From: Siphonobacter curvatus
GTDB taxonomy: Bacteria; Bacteroidota; Bacteroidia; Cytophagales; Spirosomataceae
Length of the DNA stretch: 64,000 bases
Reading direction: 5' to 3'
Assembly (NCBI RefSeq): GCF_002943425.1
Contig: NZ_PTRA01000001.1
Span: forward strand, 1,302,001 to 1,366,000
The stretch's first letter is position 1; every line of letters starts with the position of its first letter. Below the pieces are notes generated by a model. That model was not told the origin of the DNA. It ran no database searches and saw only the letters and a program-made list of their open reading frames with translations. The position numbers and the translations under genes were made by a program. Of this stretch, positions 25,272 through 33,355 are shown piece by piece.

Positions 25272-26849
25272 ATGAACAATATCATTGATCGCTTAACGCT
25301 GCTGGACTACGGGATTGTGGCGGCTTACATTCTGATTTTAGCTTTCATCGGTTTTCGAGCCAGTGTAAGCAAAAAATCGGTGGATGAAGAAACGCTTTTT
25401 CTGGCGAACAAATCGCTGGGCTGGGCGAGTATTGGCTTCAACATGTGGGGGACCAACGTCGGGCCGTCGATGCTGCTGGCCTTCGCGAGTATCGGGTATA
25501 GTACGGGGATTGTTGCCATTAATTTTGACTGGTATGCCTTCGTTTTTCTTTTTCTGCTGGCGATTGTTTTCGCTCCGAAATACCTGGCTGCCAACGTCAG
25601 TACCATGCCCGAGTTCATGGGGCAGCGATACGGCGAATCCACGCAAACCATCCTGGCCTGGTATGCTCTCATCAAGATTCTGATTTCCTGGCTTTCGCTC
25701 GGCCTGTTCGCCGGAGGATTTTTGGTACGACAGATTCTGGGCTTACCCATGGGGCCGTCGGTGGTGGTACTGGTCGCTTTTGCCGGATTGTTTGCGTACA
25801 CCGGCGGACTGAAGGCCATCGCCCGCGTCAACGTTTTTCAGATGCTGTTGCTGATCGGCGTATCGCTGACATTGACTCTGTTAGGAATTCAGAAAGTCGG
25901 TGGACTGGAGGCCGTTTACGCCAAAGCCCCCGCCGACTACTGGAGCCTGATTCATCCCGCAGACGATCCAAAATATCCCTGGTACGCCATCCTGCTGGGT
26001 TATCCGGTAGCGGCCATAGCTTTTTTCTGTACCGATCAGGCGATGGTCCAGTCGGTACTGGGAGCCCGCAATCTGGAGCAGGGACAACTGGGCGTCAACT
26101 TCATCGGCTGGCTGAAAATCCTTTCGTTGCCGCTGTTCATTCTGCCCGGCATTCTCTGTTACATTCTGTTCCCCAACCTCAAGGACCCGGCCGAGGCGTA
26201 CATGACGATGGTGACCAACCTCTTCCCGCCCGGACTGAACGGACTGGTCATTGTAGTACTGATTGCCGTACTGGTCGGTACGATTGGCTCGTCGCTAAAT
26301 TCGCTGAGTACGGTGTTCACGATGGATGTGTATGCCCGAAAAATCAACCCCTCGGCTACCAATAAAGACCTGATTCGAGTAGGCCGCCTGACGGTCATTG
26401 CGGGCTGCCTGTTTGCCGTAGGCATGGCCCTGGCCATTGACAGTATCAAAGGACTGAACCTGTTTGATGTGTTTCAATCCGTACTGGGTTTCATCGCTCC
26501 GCCCCTGGCCGTCGTCTTTCTGTTGACGGTATTCTGGAAGCGAACTACGCGATGGGCCGTCAACACCGTTTTATCGGCTGGCTCAGTAGTCAGTCTCGGC
26601 GTCGGCATTGTGTACCTGTGGGTCTTACCGCCCGACCGCTACGATTTCTGGCCGCATTACCTGTTGCTTTCGTTTTTGATTTTCGTGAGCCTGCTGGTAC
26701 TGGCGATGCTGATTTCCGTACTGGATCGGAACCCGACGGTTTATCAGGTCAATACCACACAGGTAGTAGTCAAACCCACGCCCAAAGTCTGGGCGGCCTG
26801 GATTGCTCTGATGATTACGATGCTGACGCTGTATCTGCTGTTTCGATAG
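25272..26849 (+). CDS. SSS-family sodium:solute (sugar) symporter
   Basis: Inner-membrane transporter of about 13-14 hydrophobic helices across 525 residues, typical of the SLC5/SSS family. The first helix is LLDYGIVAAYILILAFIGF. Family features include GWASIGFNMWGTNVGPSMLL (substrate and sodium site region), PEFMGQRYG, and the SSLNSLSTVFTMDVY motif near helix 8. Members next to glycoside hydrolases usually carry monosaccharides such as glucose, galactose or rhamnose-like sugars. It follows the oxidoreductase gene closely and precedes a GH78 gene, so it likely imports a final product of the locus. It is the only inner-membrane sugar transporter seen in the window. Confidence 0.92.
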   Translation: MNNIIDRLTLLDYGIVAAYILILAFIGFRASVSKKSVDEETLFLANKSLGWASIGFNMWGTNVGPSMLLAFASIGYSTGIVAINFDWYAFVFLFLLAIVFAPKYLAANVSTMPEFMGQRYGESTQTILAWYALIKILISWLSLGLFAGGFLVRQILGLPMGPSVVVLVAFAGLFAYTGGLKAIARVNVFQMLLLIGVSLTLTLLGIQKVGGLEAVYAKAPADYWSLIHPADDPKYPWYAILLGYPVAAIAFFCTDQAMVQSVLGARNLEQGQLGVNFIGWLKILSLPLFILPGILCYILFPNLKDPAEAYMTMVTNLFPPGLNGLVIVVLIAVLVGTIGSSLNSLSTVFTMDVYARKINPSATNKDLIRVGRLTVIAGCLFAVGMALAIDSIKGLNLFDVFQSVLGFIAPPLAVVFLLTVFWKRTTRWAVNTVLSAGSVVSLGVGIVYLWVLPPDRYDFWPHYLLLSFLIFVSLLVLAMLISVLDRNPTVYQVNTTQVVVKPTPKVWAAWIALMITMLTLYLLFR

Positions 26850-26925
26850 GAACAGAAGTTGGGTTAAAGTAAACTAGTGCAAGAGTCTGTAGTACTGACG
26901 GATTAACATTTTTGATTCAAGTCCA

Positions 26926-29079
26926 ATGAAAAAGAACCTCTTCCTCCTAAGCCTGCTCCTGATGAACGTCTCGGTATTCGCTCAGGCGACCTGGATCTGG
27001 TATCCCGGCGATTACGAAATCTGGCTGGGGAACCAAATGCAGAATCGACGTACGGAACGCACGACTTTTATGCCGCCGTTCTGGAAGCTCGATAGTCATT
27101 ACAACCTCATGGATTTTCACAAGGAATTTATCCTGAGCCAACCGGAAGAATTGGAGCTTTTTGTGGAAGGCCGGTACAATGTTAAGCTCGACGGCAAGAT
27201 TCTCATGGGCTATCCCAAACGCATCACGGTACCCGCCGGGAAACATAAAATCAACCTCAAAGTCTTTAACCAGGACCACGTTCCCGCCGTTTTCGTTCGT
27301 GGAAAAACCATACAGTCCGACGCCTCCTGGCGGGTGACATTCGAGGACAAAGAATGGATCGATGAAACGGGAAAAGCTTCCGATCAGTCGGGAACGACCT
27401 GGTTACAGGCGGGCTCCTGGAACTTCAACGATCCGCTCGTACCGCCTTCGCAATTTAAACTGAATACGAAGGAAGAAAACCCCGTGACGGTCGATAAGCA
27501 GGCGAAGTCATTTTTACTGGATTTTGGGAAAGAAACCTTTGGTTTCCTGAAACTGAAAGGTCTGACGGGAAAAGGAAACGTCCGGATTTATTACGGTGAA
27601 TCGAAGGAAGAAGCCCTGGCAACGGAGACCTGTGAAACCACGGATTTTCTGGAAATCAACCAATCCGCCAAACGCGACTCGGTGATGGAACTGACCAAAG
27701 CCTTTCGGTACGTCAACGTTCAGTTTGACGGCAGTGTGGCCATCGACGGCGTTTCCATGCTCTACGAATTCCTGCCCGTCACGGAGCGGGGCGGCTTCCG
27801 TTGTTCCGACGAAGAAATCAATAAAATTTACGACGTTGCTCTGTATACGCTTCATCTGAATACCCGGGAGTTTTTCATCGACGGTATCAAACGTGACCGC
27901 TGGATCTGGTCGGGCGACGCCTCCCAGAGTTACCTGATGAATTACTATTCCTTCTTCGATTCGCCCTCCGTGGCTCGTACCATGCTGGCCTTACGCGGCA
28001 AAGACCCCGTAACGAGCCACATCAATACCATCATGGATTACACCTTTTACTGGTTCATTAGCATTTACGATTACTACCAGTTTACGGGCGACAAGGCCTT
28101 CATCCAACAGTTTTATCCCCGGATGAAGAGTCTTATGGATTACTGCCTGACCCGGCGGAATAAAAACGGGTTGCTCGAAGGCTTGTCCGGCGACTGGGTG
28201 TTTATCGACTGGGCGGAAGGACTAAGCAAAAAAGGAGAGGTGAGTTTCGAGCAGTTACTCTTCGCCCGGAGTCTGGAAACAATGGCCTTGTGTGCCGGAA
28301 TCGTGAACCATACTGAGGACGCCAGTCAGTACGCTCAACTGGCCAAAGAAGTAAAAGGTAAGCTTTTTCAGTATTACTGGAATTCCGAAAAACACGCTCT
28401 GGTACACAGCCGGGTGGACGGCGTTTCAACCCCGCACGTAACCCGGTACGCGAATATGTTCGCCGTCTTTTTCGATTACCTCAACTCTGCCCAAAAACAA
28501 GAAGTGAAACAACACGTGTTACTAAACAATCAGGTACCGAAAATCACGACGCCGTACATGCGTTTTTACGAGCTGGAAGCCCTCTGTGCCCTGGGCGAAC
28601 AGCCGTATGTAACCAAAGAGATGAAGGACTACTGGGGCGGAATGCTCAAACTCGGAGCGACCTCTTTCTGGGAAGAATACAATCCTGATAAAAAAGGAGC
28701 CGAACATTACGCCATGTACGGTCGCGAATTTGGTAAGAGCCTGTGTCACGCCTGGGGAGCCAGTCCGCTGTACCTGCTGGGCAAGTATTATTTGGGTGTA
28801 AAACCAACGGCGCCGGCGTATCAGACCTATCTGATTGAGCCGAATCTGGGTGGTTTGCAGTGGATCGAAGGAAAAGTGCCGACGCCGCAGGGAGAGGTAG
28901 AGGTGTATTGCAGTGCTAAAGAAATCAAGGTGACGGGTGCCGCCGGAACGGGGACGCTTCGCTTCAAAAGCAAAAAGAAACCCACCAGCAAGCAGGGCGA
29001 AATCCGATCTACGGGGGCCGGTTTGTACGAAATGACGATTGAAAAGGGGAAAAGTTATCGGGTGAGTTACTCGCTGTAG
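26926..29079 (+). CDS. GH78-like alpha-L-rhamnosidase, short form (second of three)
   Basis: Sec signal ending SVFAQA, then a compact N-terminal beta domain (ATWIWYPGDYEIWLGNQMQ), a sugar-binding sandwich (about 60-280) and an (alpha/alpha)6 barrel from about residue 285. The catalytic block is FIDGIKRDRWIWSGDASQS (317-335), where the usual DCPxRxER is replaced by a KRDR form. LSGDWVFIDWAEG and TSFWEEYNPDKK supply further conserved acids. At 717 residues it is shorter than the classical GH78 proteins either side and resembles the sub-type found in RG-II loci of Bacteroides (from memory). The altered acid region implies a different linkage preference from the other two GH78 enzymes. Confidence 0.85.
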   Translation: MKKNLFLLSLLLMNVSVFAQATWIWYPGDYEIWLGNQMQNRRTERTTFMPPFWKLDSHYNLMDFHKEFILSQPEELELFVEGRYNVKLDGKILMGYPKRITVPAGKHKINLKVFNQDHVPAVFVRGKTIQSDASWRVTFEDKEWIDETGKASDQSGTTWLQAGSWNFNDPLVPPSQFKLNTKEENPVTVDKQAKSFLLDFGKETFGFLKLKGLTGKGNVRIYYGESKEEALATETCETTDFLEINQSAKRDSVMELTKAFRYVNVQFDGSVAIDGVSMLYEFLPVTERGGFRCSDEEINKIYDVALYTLHLNTREFFIDGIKRDRWIWSGDASQSYLMNYYSFFDSPSVARTMLALRGKDPVTSHINTIMDYTFYWFISIYDYYQFTGDKAFIQQFYPRMKSLMDYCLTRRNKNGLLEGLSGDWVFIDWAEGLSKKGEVSFEQLLFARSLETMALCAGIVNHTEDASQYAQLAKEVKGKLFQYYWNSEKHALVHSRVDGVSTPHVTRYANMFAVFFDYLNSAQKQEVKQHVLLNNQVPKITTPYMRFYELEALCALGEQPYVTKEMKDYWGGMLKLGATSFWEEYNPDKKGAEHYAMYGREFGKSLCHAWGASPLYLLGKYYLGVKPTAPAYQTYLIEPNLGGLQWIEGKVPTPQGEVEVYCSAKEIKVTGAAGTGTLRFKSKKKPTSKQGEIRSTGAGLYEMTIEKGKSYRVSYSL

Positions 29080-29116
29080 AATTGGAGTAGTTTGTTCATT
29101 TTTATGAGTTGTTAAA

Positions 29117-31900
29117 ATGATTGGTTATCGACGGTTTTTTCTAGTTTTATTCAGTATCCTAAGTGGAGCATTTTTCGAGCTTTCTGCTCAATCGTTGCGA
29201 GTGGTGAACCTGCGGTGCGAGTACCGAACGGAACCCCTGGGCGTTCAGAGCAAACATCCGGCTCTGAGCTGGCAATTGTTAGCCGATGCCCGGAATGTTC
29301 GACAGGGAGCGTATCAGATACTGGTGGCCGACTCGGAAGAGGCCTTAAGCCGCGAGCAGGGTACGTACTGGGACTCGGGAAAAATCACGTCTGATTCGTC
29401 CCTTCAAATTATCTATCGGGGAAAACCCTTAGCCTCCACCCGAACGTATTACTGGAAAGTAAAAGTTTGGGACACCCAGCAGCACTCGTCCGAATGGTCG
29501 GCCCCGGCTTCCTGGCACATGGGTTTGCTCACGCCCGCCGACTGGAAGGATAGTCAATGGATCGCCTACGAAAAACTGGCCGATTCGCTGGTAAATCCGC
29601 TGCCTCGGGATGATGTGAAGGATAAAGTGACGGGAAGCAACGTCCTGCCACTATTCCGGAAAGCCTTCGTCCTACGCAAGCCGCTTCGAAAAGCAACGGC
29701 CTACGTCTGTGGACTGGGCCATTTTGAAATGAGCCTGAACGGAAAAAAGGTAAGTGAACACTTTCTCGATCCGGGCTGGACCAAATACGACCAGGAAGCC
29801 CAGTACGTGACGTTCGACGTAACCAACCAGCTTCAGCTAGGCGAAAACGTCATTGGCGTCATGCTGGGCAATGGCTTTTACTACGTGCCGCCCGTAAAAG
29901 GCCGTTTCCGAAAACTTAAAGTACAGTTCGGGTATCCCAAGCTCATCGCTCGGCTGCAACTGGCGTACGCGGATGGTTCGACGGAAGATATTGTTACGAA
30001 TGATTCCTGGAAAACGGCACCATCCCCCCTTACGTTTTCCAGCATTTACGGCGGGGAAAATTACGACGCCCGTCTCGAGCAAGTCGGTTGGGATAGTGCC
30101 GGTTTCAACGATGCGTCCTGGAAGAAACCGTTACTTGTAACGGGTTCGCCCGTACTCACGTCCCAACTACAGGAGCCGCTGAAAGTAGCCGACGTATTCA
30201 CGGCAAAATCGGTGACGGAAACGAAAACCGGCGAGTGGTTATACGACTTCGGACAGAACTTCTCCGGAATTATTTCCCTGAAAGTCCGGGGCAATAAAGG
30301 CGATACCGTGCGGATTTATCCGGCCGAATTACTGAAAGACGACCTCATTACCCAGCGAACGACGGGCGGACCGTATTACTTCGAATACATTCTGAAAGGA
30401 CAGGGCGTCGAAACCTGGCAACCCCGGTTTTCATATTACGGCTTCCGGTATGTACAGGTGCGAGCCGGCGTACCCACGAAGCAAAACAACCCGGATCGGC
30501 AACCCGAAATTCTGGAGCTACGGGGCTTGCATACGCGAAACATGGCCCCGAATACGGGCACGTTTGTAAGTTCGAATCCGCTCTTCAATCAAACGCACAC
30601 GCTGATCGACTGGGCCATCAAGAGTAATATGGCGAGTGTCTTTACGGACTGCCCGCACCGCGAAAAACTCGGCTGGCTGGAGCAGGTACACCTCATGGGC
30701 GGCTCGGTTCGGTATCCGTATGACATTGCTCTGCTGCTGAAAAAGTCCATTCAGGATATGAAAGCCTCGCAACTGGCGAACGGACTGATTCCGGAAATCG
30801 CTCCGGAATACGTGGAATTCCACTGGGGGGACGGCATTTTCCGGGATTCGCCGGAGTGGGGGAGCAGTGCCATTCTGGCTCCCTGGTACCTGTATCAGTG
30901 GTACGGTGAAAAAAGCGAATTGGCGGCAAGTTACCCGATGATGCAACGCTATATCCAATATTTAGGGACGAAAGCGAAAAATCATATTCTCTCACAGGGC
31001 TTAGGCGACTGGTATGACCTGGGCCCCAAACCGCCGGGAACTTCGCAACTGACGCCCATGGGCGTAACGGGTACGGCGATGTACTATTACGACCTGACGG
31101 TTCTTCAGCAAATCGCTACCTTACTGAACAAACCAGAGGATGCAGCGGCGTATCAGGCTCTGGCCGGAACAGTGAAAAAGGCTTTCAACAATACTTTCTT
31201 CAATCCTCAAACCAAACAGTACGCCACCAATAGTCAAACGGCCAATGCCATGGCGGTGTACATGAAACTGGTGGAGGAGCAGGACAAAGCGGCGGTGATC
31301 GAACACATCATTCAGGATATTAAACGTCGGAAAAATAGTCTGACTGCTGGTGATATTGGCTACCGCTACCTGCTTCGGGTGCTGGAAGACGCGGGTCGCT
31401 CGGATGTGATTTTCGATATGAACAGCCGCAGCGATGTGCCCGGCTACGGCTATCAGCTGGCGAAAGGGGCTACCGCTCTGACTGAATCGTGGGAGGCCTT
31501 GCCCACGTCGTCGAATAACCATTTTATGCTGGGACATTTGATGGAATGGCTCTACGCCGGACTGGCGGGAATCAAGCAGGAGGTATCTTCGGTTGCCTTC
31601 AAACAAATCGTCATCGAACCGCAACCCGTCGGCGATGTGACGCAGGCCAAAGCTACGTATCAGTCCCCGTACGGCTTGATTGTTAGTGACTGGAAGAAAT
31701 CCGGGAATACGTTTGAACTGAACGTAGAGATTCCGGTCAATACGACGGCTACGCTGGTGCTTCCTATCTCGAATCCGCTAACCCTTATGGAAAGCAATCG
31801 CCCTATTCAGGAGGTAAAAGAAATTAAAATGCTGGGCCTCGTGGAAGGCAAAACGAAAGTAATCGTAGGCTCAGGACGCTATCGGTTGGTAAGTCAATAG
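29117..31900 (+). CDS. GH78 alpha-L-rhamnosidase (third of three)
   Basis: Exported full-length GH78 enzyme (927 aa). A signal anchor/peptide (FLVLFSILSGAFFELSAQ) is followed by the fibronectin-like domain (LRVVNLRCEYRTEPLGV; ALSWQLLADARNVRQGAYQ), a sugar-binding domain (AYVCGLGHFEMSLNGKKVSE), a concanavalin-like domain with WLYDFGQNFSGIISLKVRG, and the (alpha/alpha)6 barrel. The acid region is DCPHREKLGWLEQ (about residues 511-523) and the second acid region ends in ATALTESWEALP. The gene lies 37 bp after the preceding GH78 gene, so the two are almost surely co-transcribed. Three diverged GH78 copies suggest three different rhamnose linkages in the target glycan. Confidence 0.92.
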   Translation: MIGYRRFFLVLFSILSGAFFELSAQSLRVVNLRCEYRTEPLGVQSKHPALSWQLLADARNVRQGAYQILVADSEEALSREQGTYWDSGKITSDSSLQIIYRGKPLASTRTYYWKVKVWDTQQHSSEWSAPASWHMGLLTPADWKDSQWIAYEKLADSLVNPLPRDDVKDKVTGSNVLPLFRKAFVLRKPLRKATAYVCGLGHFEMSLNGKKVSEHFLDPGWTKYDQEAQYVTFDVTNQLQLGENVIGVMLGNGFYYVPPVKGRFRKLKVQFGYPKLIARLQLAYADGSTEDIVTNDSWKTAPSPLTFSSIYGGENYDARLEQVGWDSAGFNDASWKKPLLVTGSPVLTSQLQEPLKVADVFTAKSVTETKTGEWLYDFGQNFSGIISLKVRGNKGDTVRIYPAELLKDDLITQRTTGGPYYFEYILKGQGVETWQPRFSYYGFRYVQVRAGVPTKQNNPDRQPEILELRGLHTRNMAPNTGTFVSSNPLFNQTHTLIDWAIKSNMASVFTDCPHREKLGWLEQVHLMGGSVRYPYDIALLLKKSIQDMKASQLANGLIPEIAPEYVEFHWGDGIFRDSPEWGSSAILAPWYLYQWYGEKSELAASYPMMQRYIQYLGTKAKNHILSQGLGDWYDLGPKPPGTSQLTPMGVTGTAMYYYDLTVLQQIATLLNKPEDAAAYQALAGTVKKAFNNTFFNPQTKQYATNSQTANAMAVYMKLVEEQDKAAVIEHIIQDIKRRKNSLTAGDIGYRYLLRVLEDAGRSDVIFDMNSRSDVPGYGYQLAKGATALTESWEALPTSSNNHFMLGHLMEWLYAGLAGIKQEVSSVAFKQIVIEPQPVGDVTQAKATYQSPYGLIVSDWKKSGNTFELNVEIPVNTTATLVLPISNPLTLMESNRPIQEVKEIKMLGLVEGKTKVIVGSGRYRLVSQ

Positions 31901-32060
31901 TTAAACCTATAGACCGCATAACTACCAATCGCTAGCCTTTGCAAACGTTACTGGTTCGGACGAAAGCTGTAAGGCTGGTGATTCGGAGAAGACATAGGCT
32001 GGCGGCAATTTCATACAATCTTTAGAAAAAATGATAGAGAATACTGCGGATTTACGCCTT

Positions 32061-32068
32061 TAGTTTTG
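32061..32068 (+). promoter_or_regulatory. Candidate -7 box TAGTTTTG
   Basis: Matches the Bacteroidota sigma-A consensus TAnnTTTG and lies 42 bases before the start codon of the five-bladed propeller gene. The same 11 bases, TAGTTTTGTAA, recur before the gene at 60.6 kb. No TTTG at the -33 position was found, so support is partial. Confidence 0.4.
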
Positions 32069-32110
32069 TAACGTTCAAAGAAGTAACTGCACAAAACAGG
32101 TCTTTTTCGC

Positions 32111-33214
32111 ATGATTCGTACGCCGCTGATTCTACTATATTCGCTTCTTGCCTCGATTGCCTTTGCCCAGAAAACCAGTGTCCCTGCAACGGAAATGCAG
32201 CAGTTGTACGACGAAGTCAAAACGCCCTATAAGTACGGTCTGGTGATGGTCACGGAGGATAATTCCAAAAAGATGGATTGTCCCACCGTGTTCAGGAAAG
32301 GTAAACACTGGTACATGACCTATTTGCAGTACGACGGTCGCGGGTACGAAACCTGGTTAGCCGAAAGTAAAGACCTCTTGCACTGGGAAAACAAAGGCCG
32401 TCTGCTCTCCTTCTCCGCCGATACGACCCTGTGGGATGCTCACCAGAAAGCGGGATATAACGCTCTGCAGGATACGGAATGGAACGGGAGTTACGAGCTA
32501 AAAACCTATCAGAATAAATACTGGATGTCCTATATCGGGGGTAATGGCCGGGGTTACGAAGCGGGTGATTTATCCATCGGTATGGCCTATACAACGAAAG
32601 AACCTACCCAGGTACACGAATGGCAACGGTTTCCTAAACCCCTATTCACGGCCAAAGACCCCGATACCCGCTGGTGGGAAAATCGCAAGCTGTTTAAAAG
32701 TTCAGTCATCGAGGATCCGCAAAGGCTGACGGGACATCGCTTTGTGATGTACTACAACGCCAACGGGGATTCGGCGAAAAACAACCTGAAAACCCGCTGG
32801 TTCGAACGCATCGGCATGGCTGTTTCTGACGATATGGAGCATTGGCAACGCTTCGAAGCCGAACCCGTTCTCCAGCATCCGGTGGGTATTACGGGTGATG
32901 CAGTTCTCCAGAAAATCAAAGGTACCTGGGTGATGTTTTACTTCGGAGCCTTCTGGGAAGATCAGAAAGCCAAGGGGTTTAACCGTTTCGCTGCGTCCAA
33001 AGACCTCGTGCACTGGACCGACTGGAAGGGCTCCAATCTGATTGAGCCTTCCGAACCCTACGATGAATTATACGCCCACAAATCGTTCGTCCTCAAGCAT
33101 CAAGGCGTCGTATATCATTTCTACTGTGCGGTGAATAAGAAAGATCAGCGGGGAATCGCTGTCGCTACTTCAAAAGATGTAGGAAAGAGTGAAAAGGAAT
33201 TTACGAAAGAGTAA
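32111..33214 (+). CDS. Exported five-bladed beta-propeller glycosidase-like protein
   Basis: A signal peptide (ASIAFAQ) is followed by one propeller of the GH32/43/62/68/117/130/137 type. Blade-defining strands are KMDCPTVFRKGKHWYMTYL, YETWLAESKDLLHWENKG, YWMSYIGGNGRGYEAGDL, GIAVATSKD and FAASKDLVHWTDW. Candidate acids are Asp in KMDCPTV, Glu in EDPQRL and Asp or Glu around ITGDAV. I cannot assign a family: GH137, a five-bladed beta-L-arabinofuranosidase of RG-II, is one possibility given the neighbours, and an uncharacterised clan member is equally plausible. The arrangement is clearly exported and glycan-directed. Confidence 0.65.
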   Translation: MIRTPLILLYSLLASIAFAQKTSVPATEMQQLYDEVKTPYKYGLVMVTEDNSKKMDCPTVFRKGKHWYMTYLQYDGRGYETWLAESKDLLHWENKGRLLSFSADTTLWDAHQKAGYNALQDTEWNGSYELKTYQNKYWMSYIGGNGRGYEAGDLSIGMAYTTKEPTQVHEWQRFPKPLFTAKDPDTRWWENRKLFKSSVIEDPQRLTGHRFVMYYNANGDSAKNNLKTRWFERIGMAVSDDMEHWQRFEAEPVLQHPVGITGDAVLQKIKGTWVMFYFGAFWEDQKAKGFNRFAASKDLVHWTDWKGSNLIEPSEPYDELYAHKSFVLKHQGVVYHFYCAVNKKDQRGIAVATSKDVGKSEKEFTKE

Positions 33215-33242
33215 GGTTCGAGGGATTCCCGGACAATCCCGG

Positions 33243-33348
33243 TATGGCATCCGGGGCTAATCACATTCAAACCTTCCGGGTTTAGGTCGATGTTGGCCGA
33301 ATAAGCCCGGAGGGCTTCCATTTAAATAGCCCCGGATGCCATCCGGGG
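33243..33348. repeat. Compound REP-like inverted repeat abutting a start codon
   Basis: A perfect 16-base inverted repeat (33244-33259 with 33327-33342, core GGCATCCGGGGCTA) encloses a smaller hairpin AAGCCC/GGGCTT (33303-33317). The right arm extends into the palindrome CCCCGGAT-GCC-ATCCGGGG at 33330-33348. The structure ends seven bases before the next gene's ATG. Confidence 0.7.
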
Positions 33349-33355
33349 TACTGGT

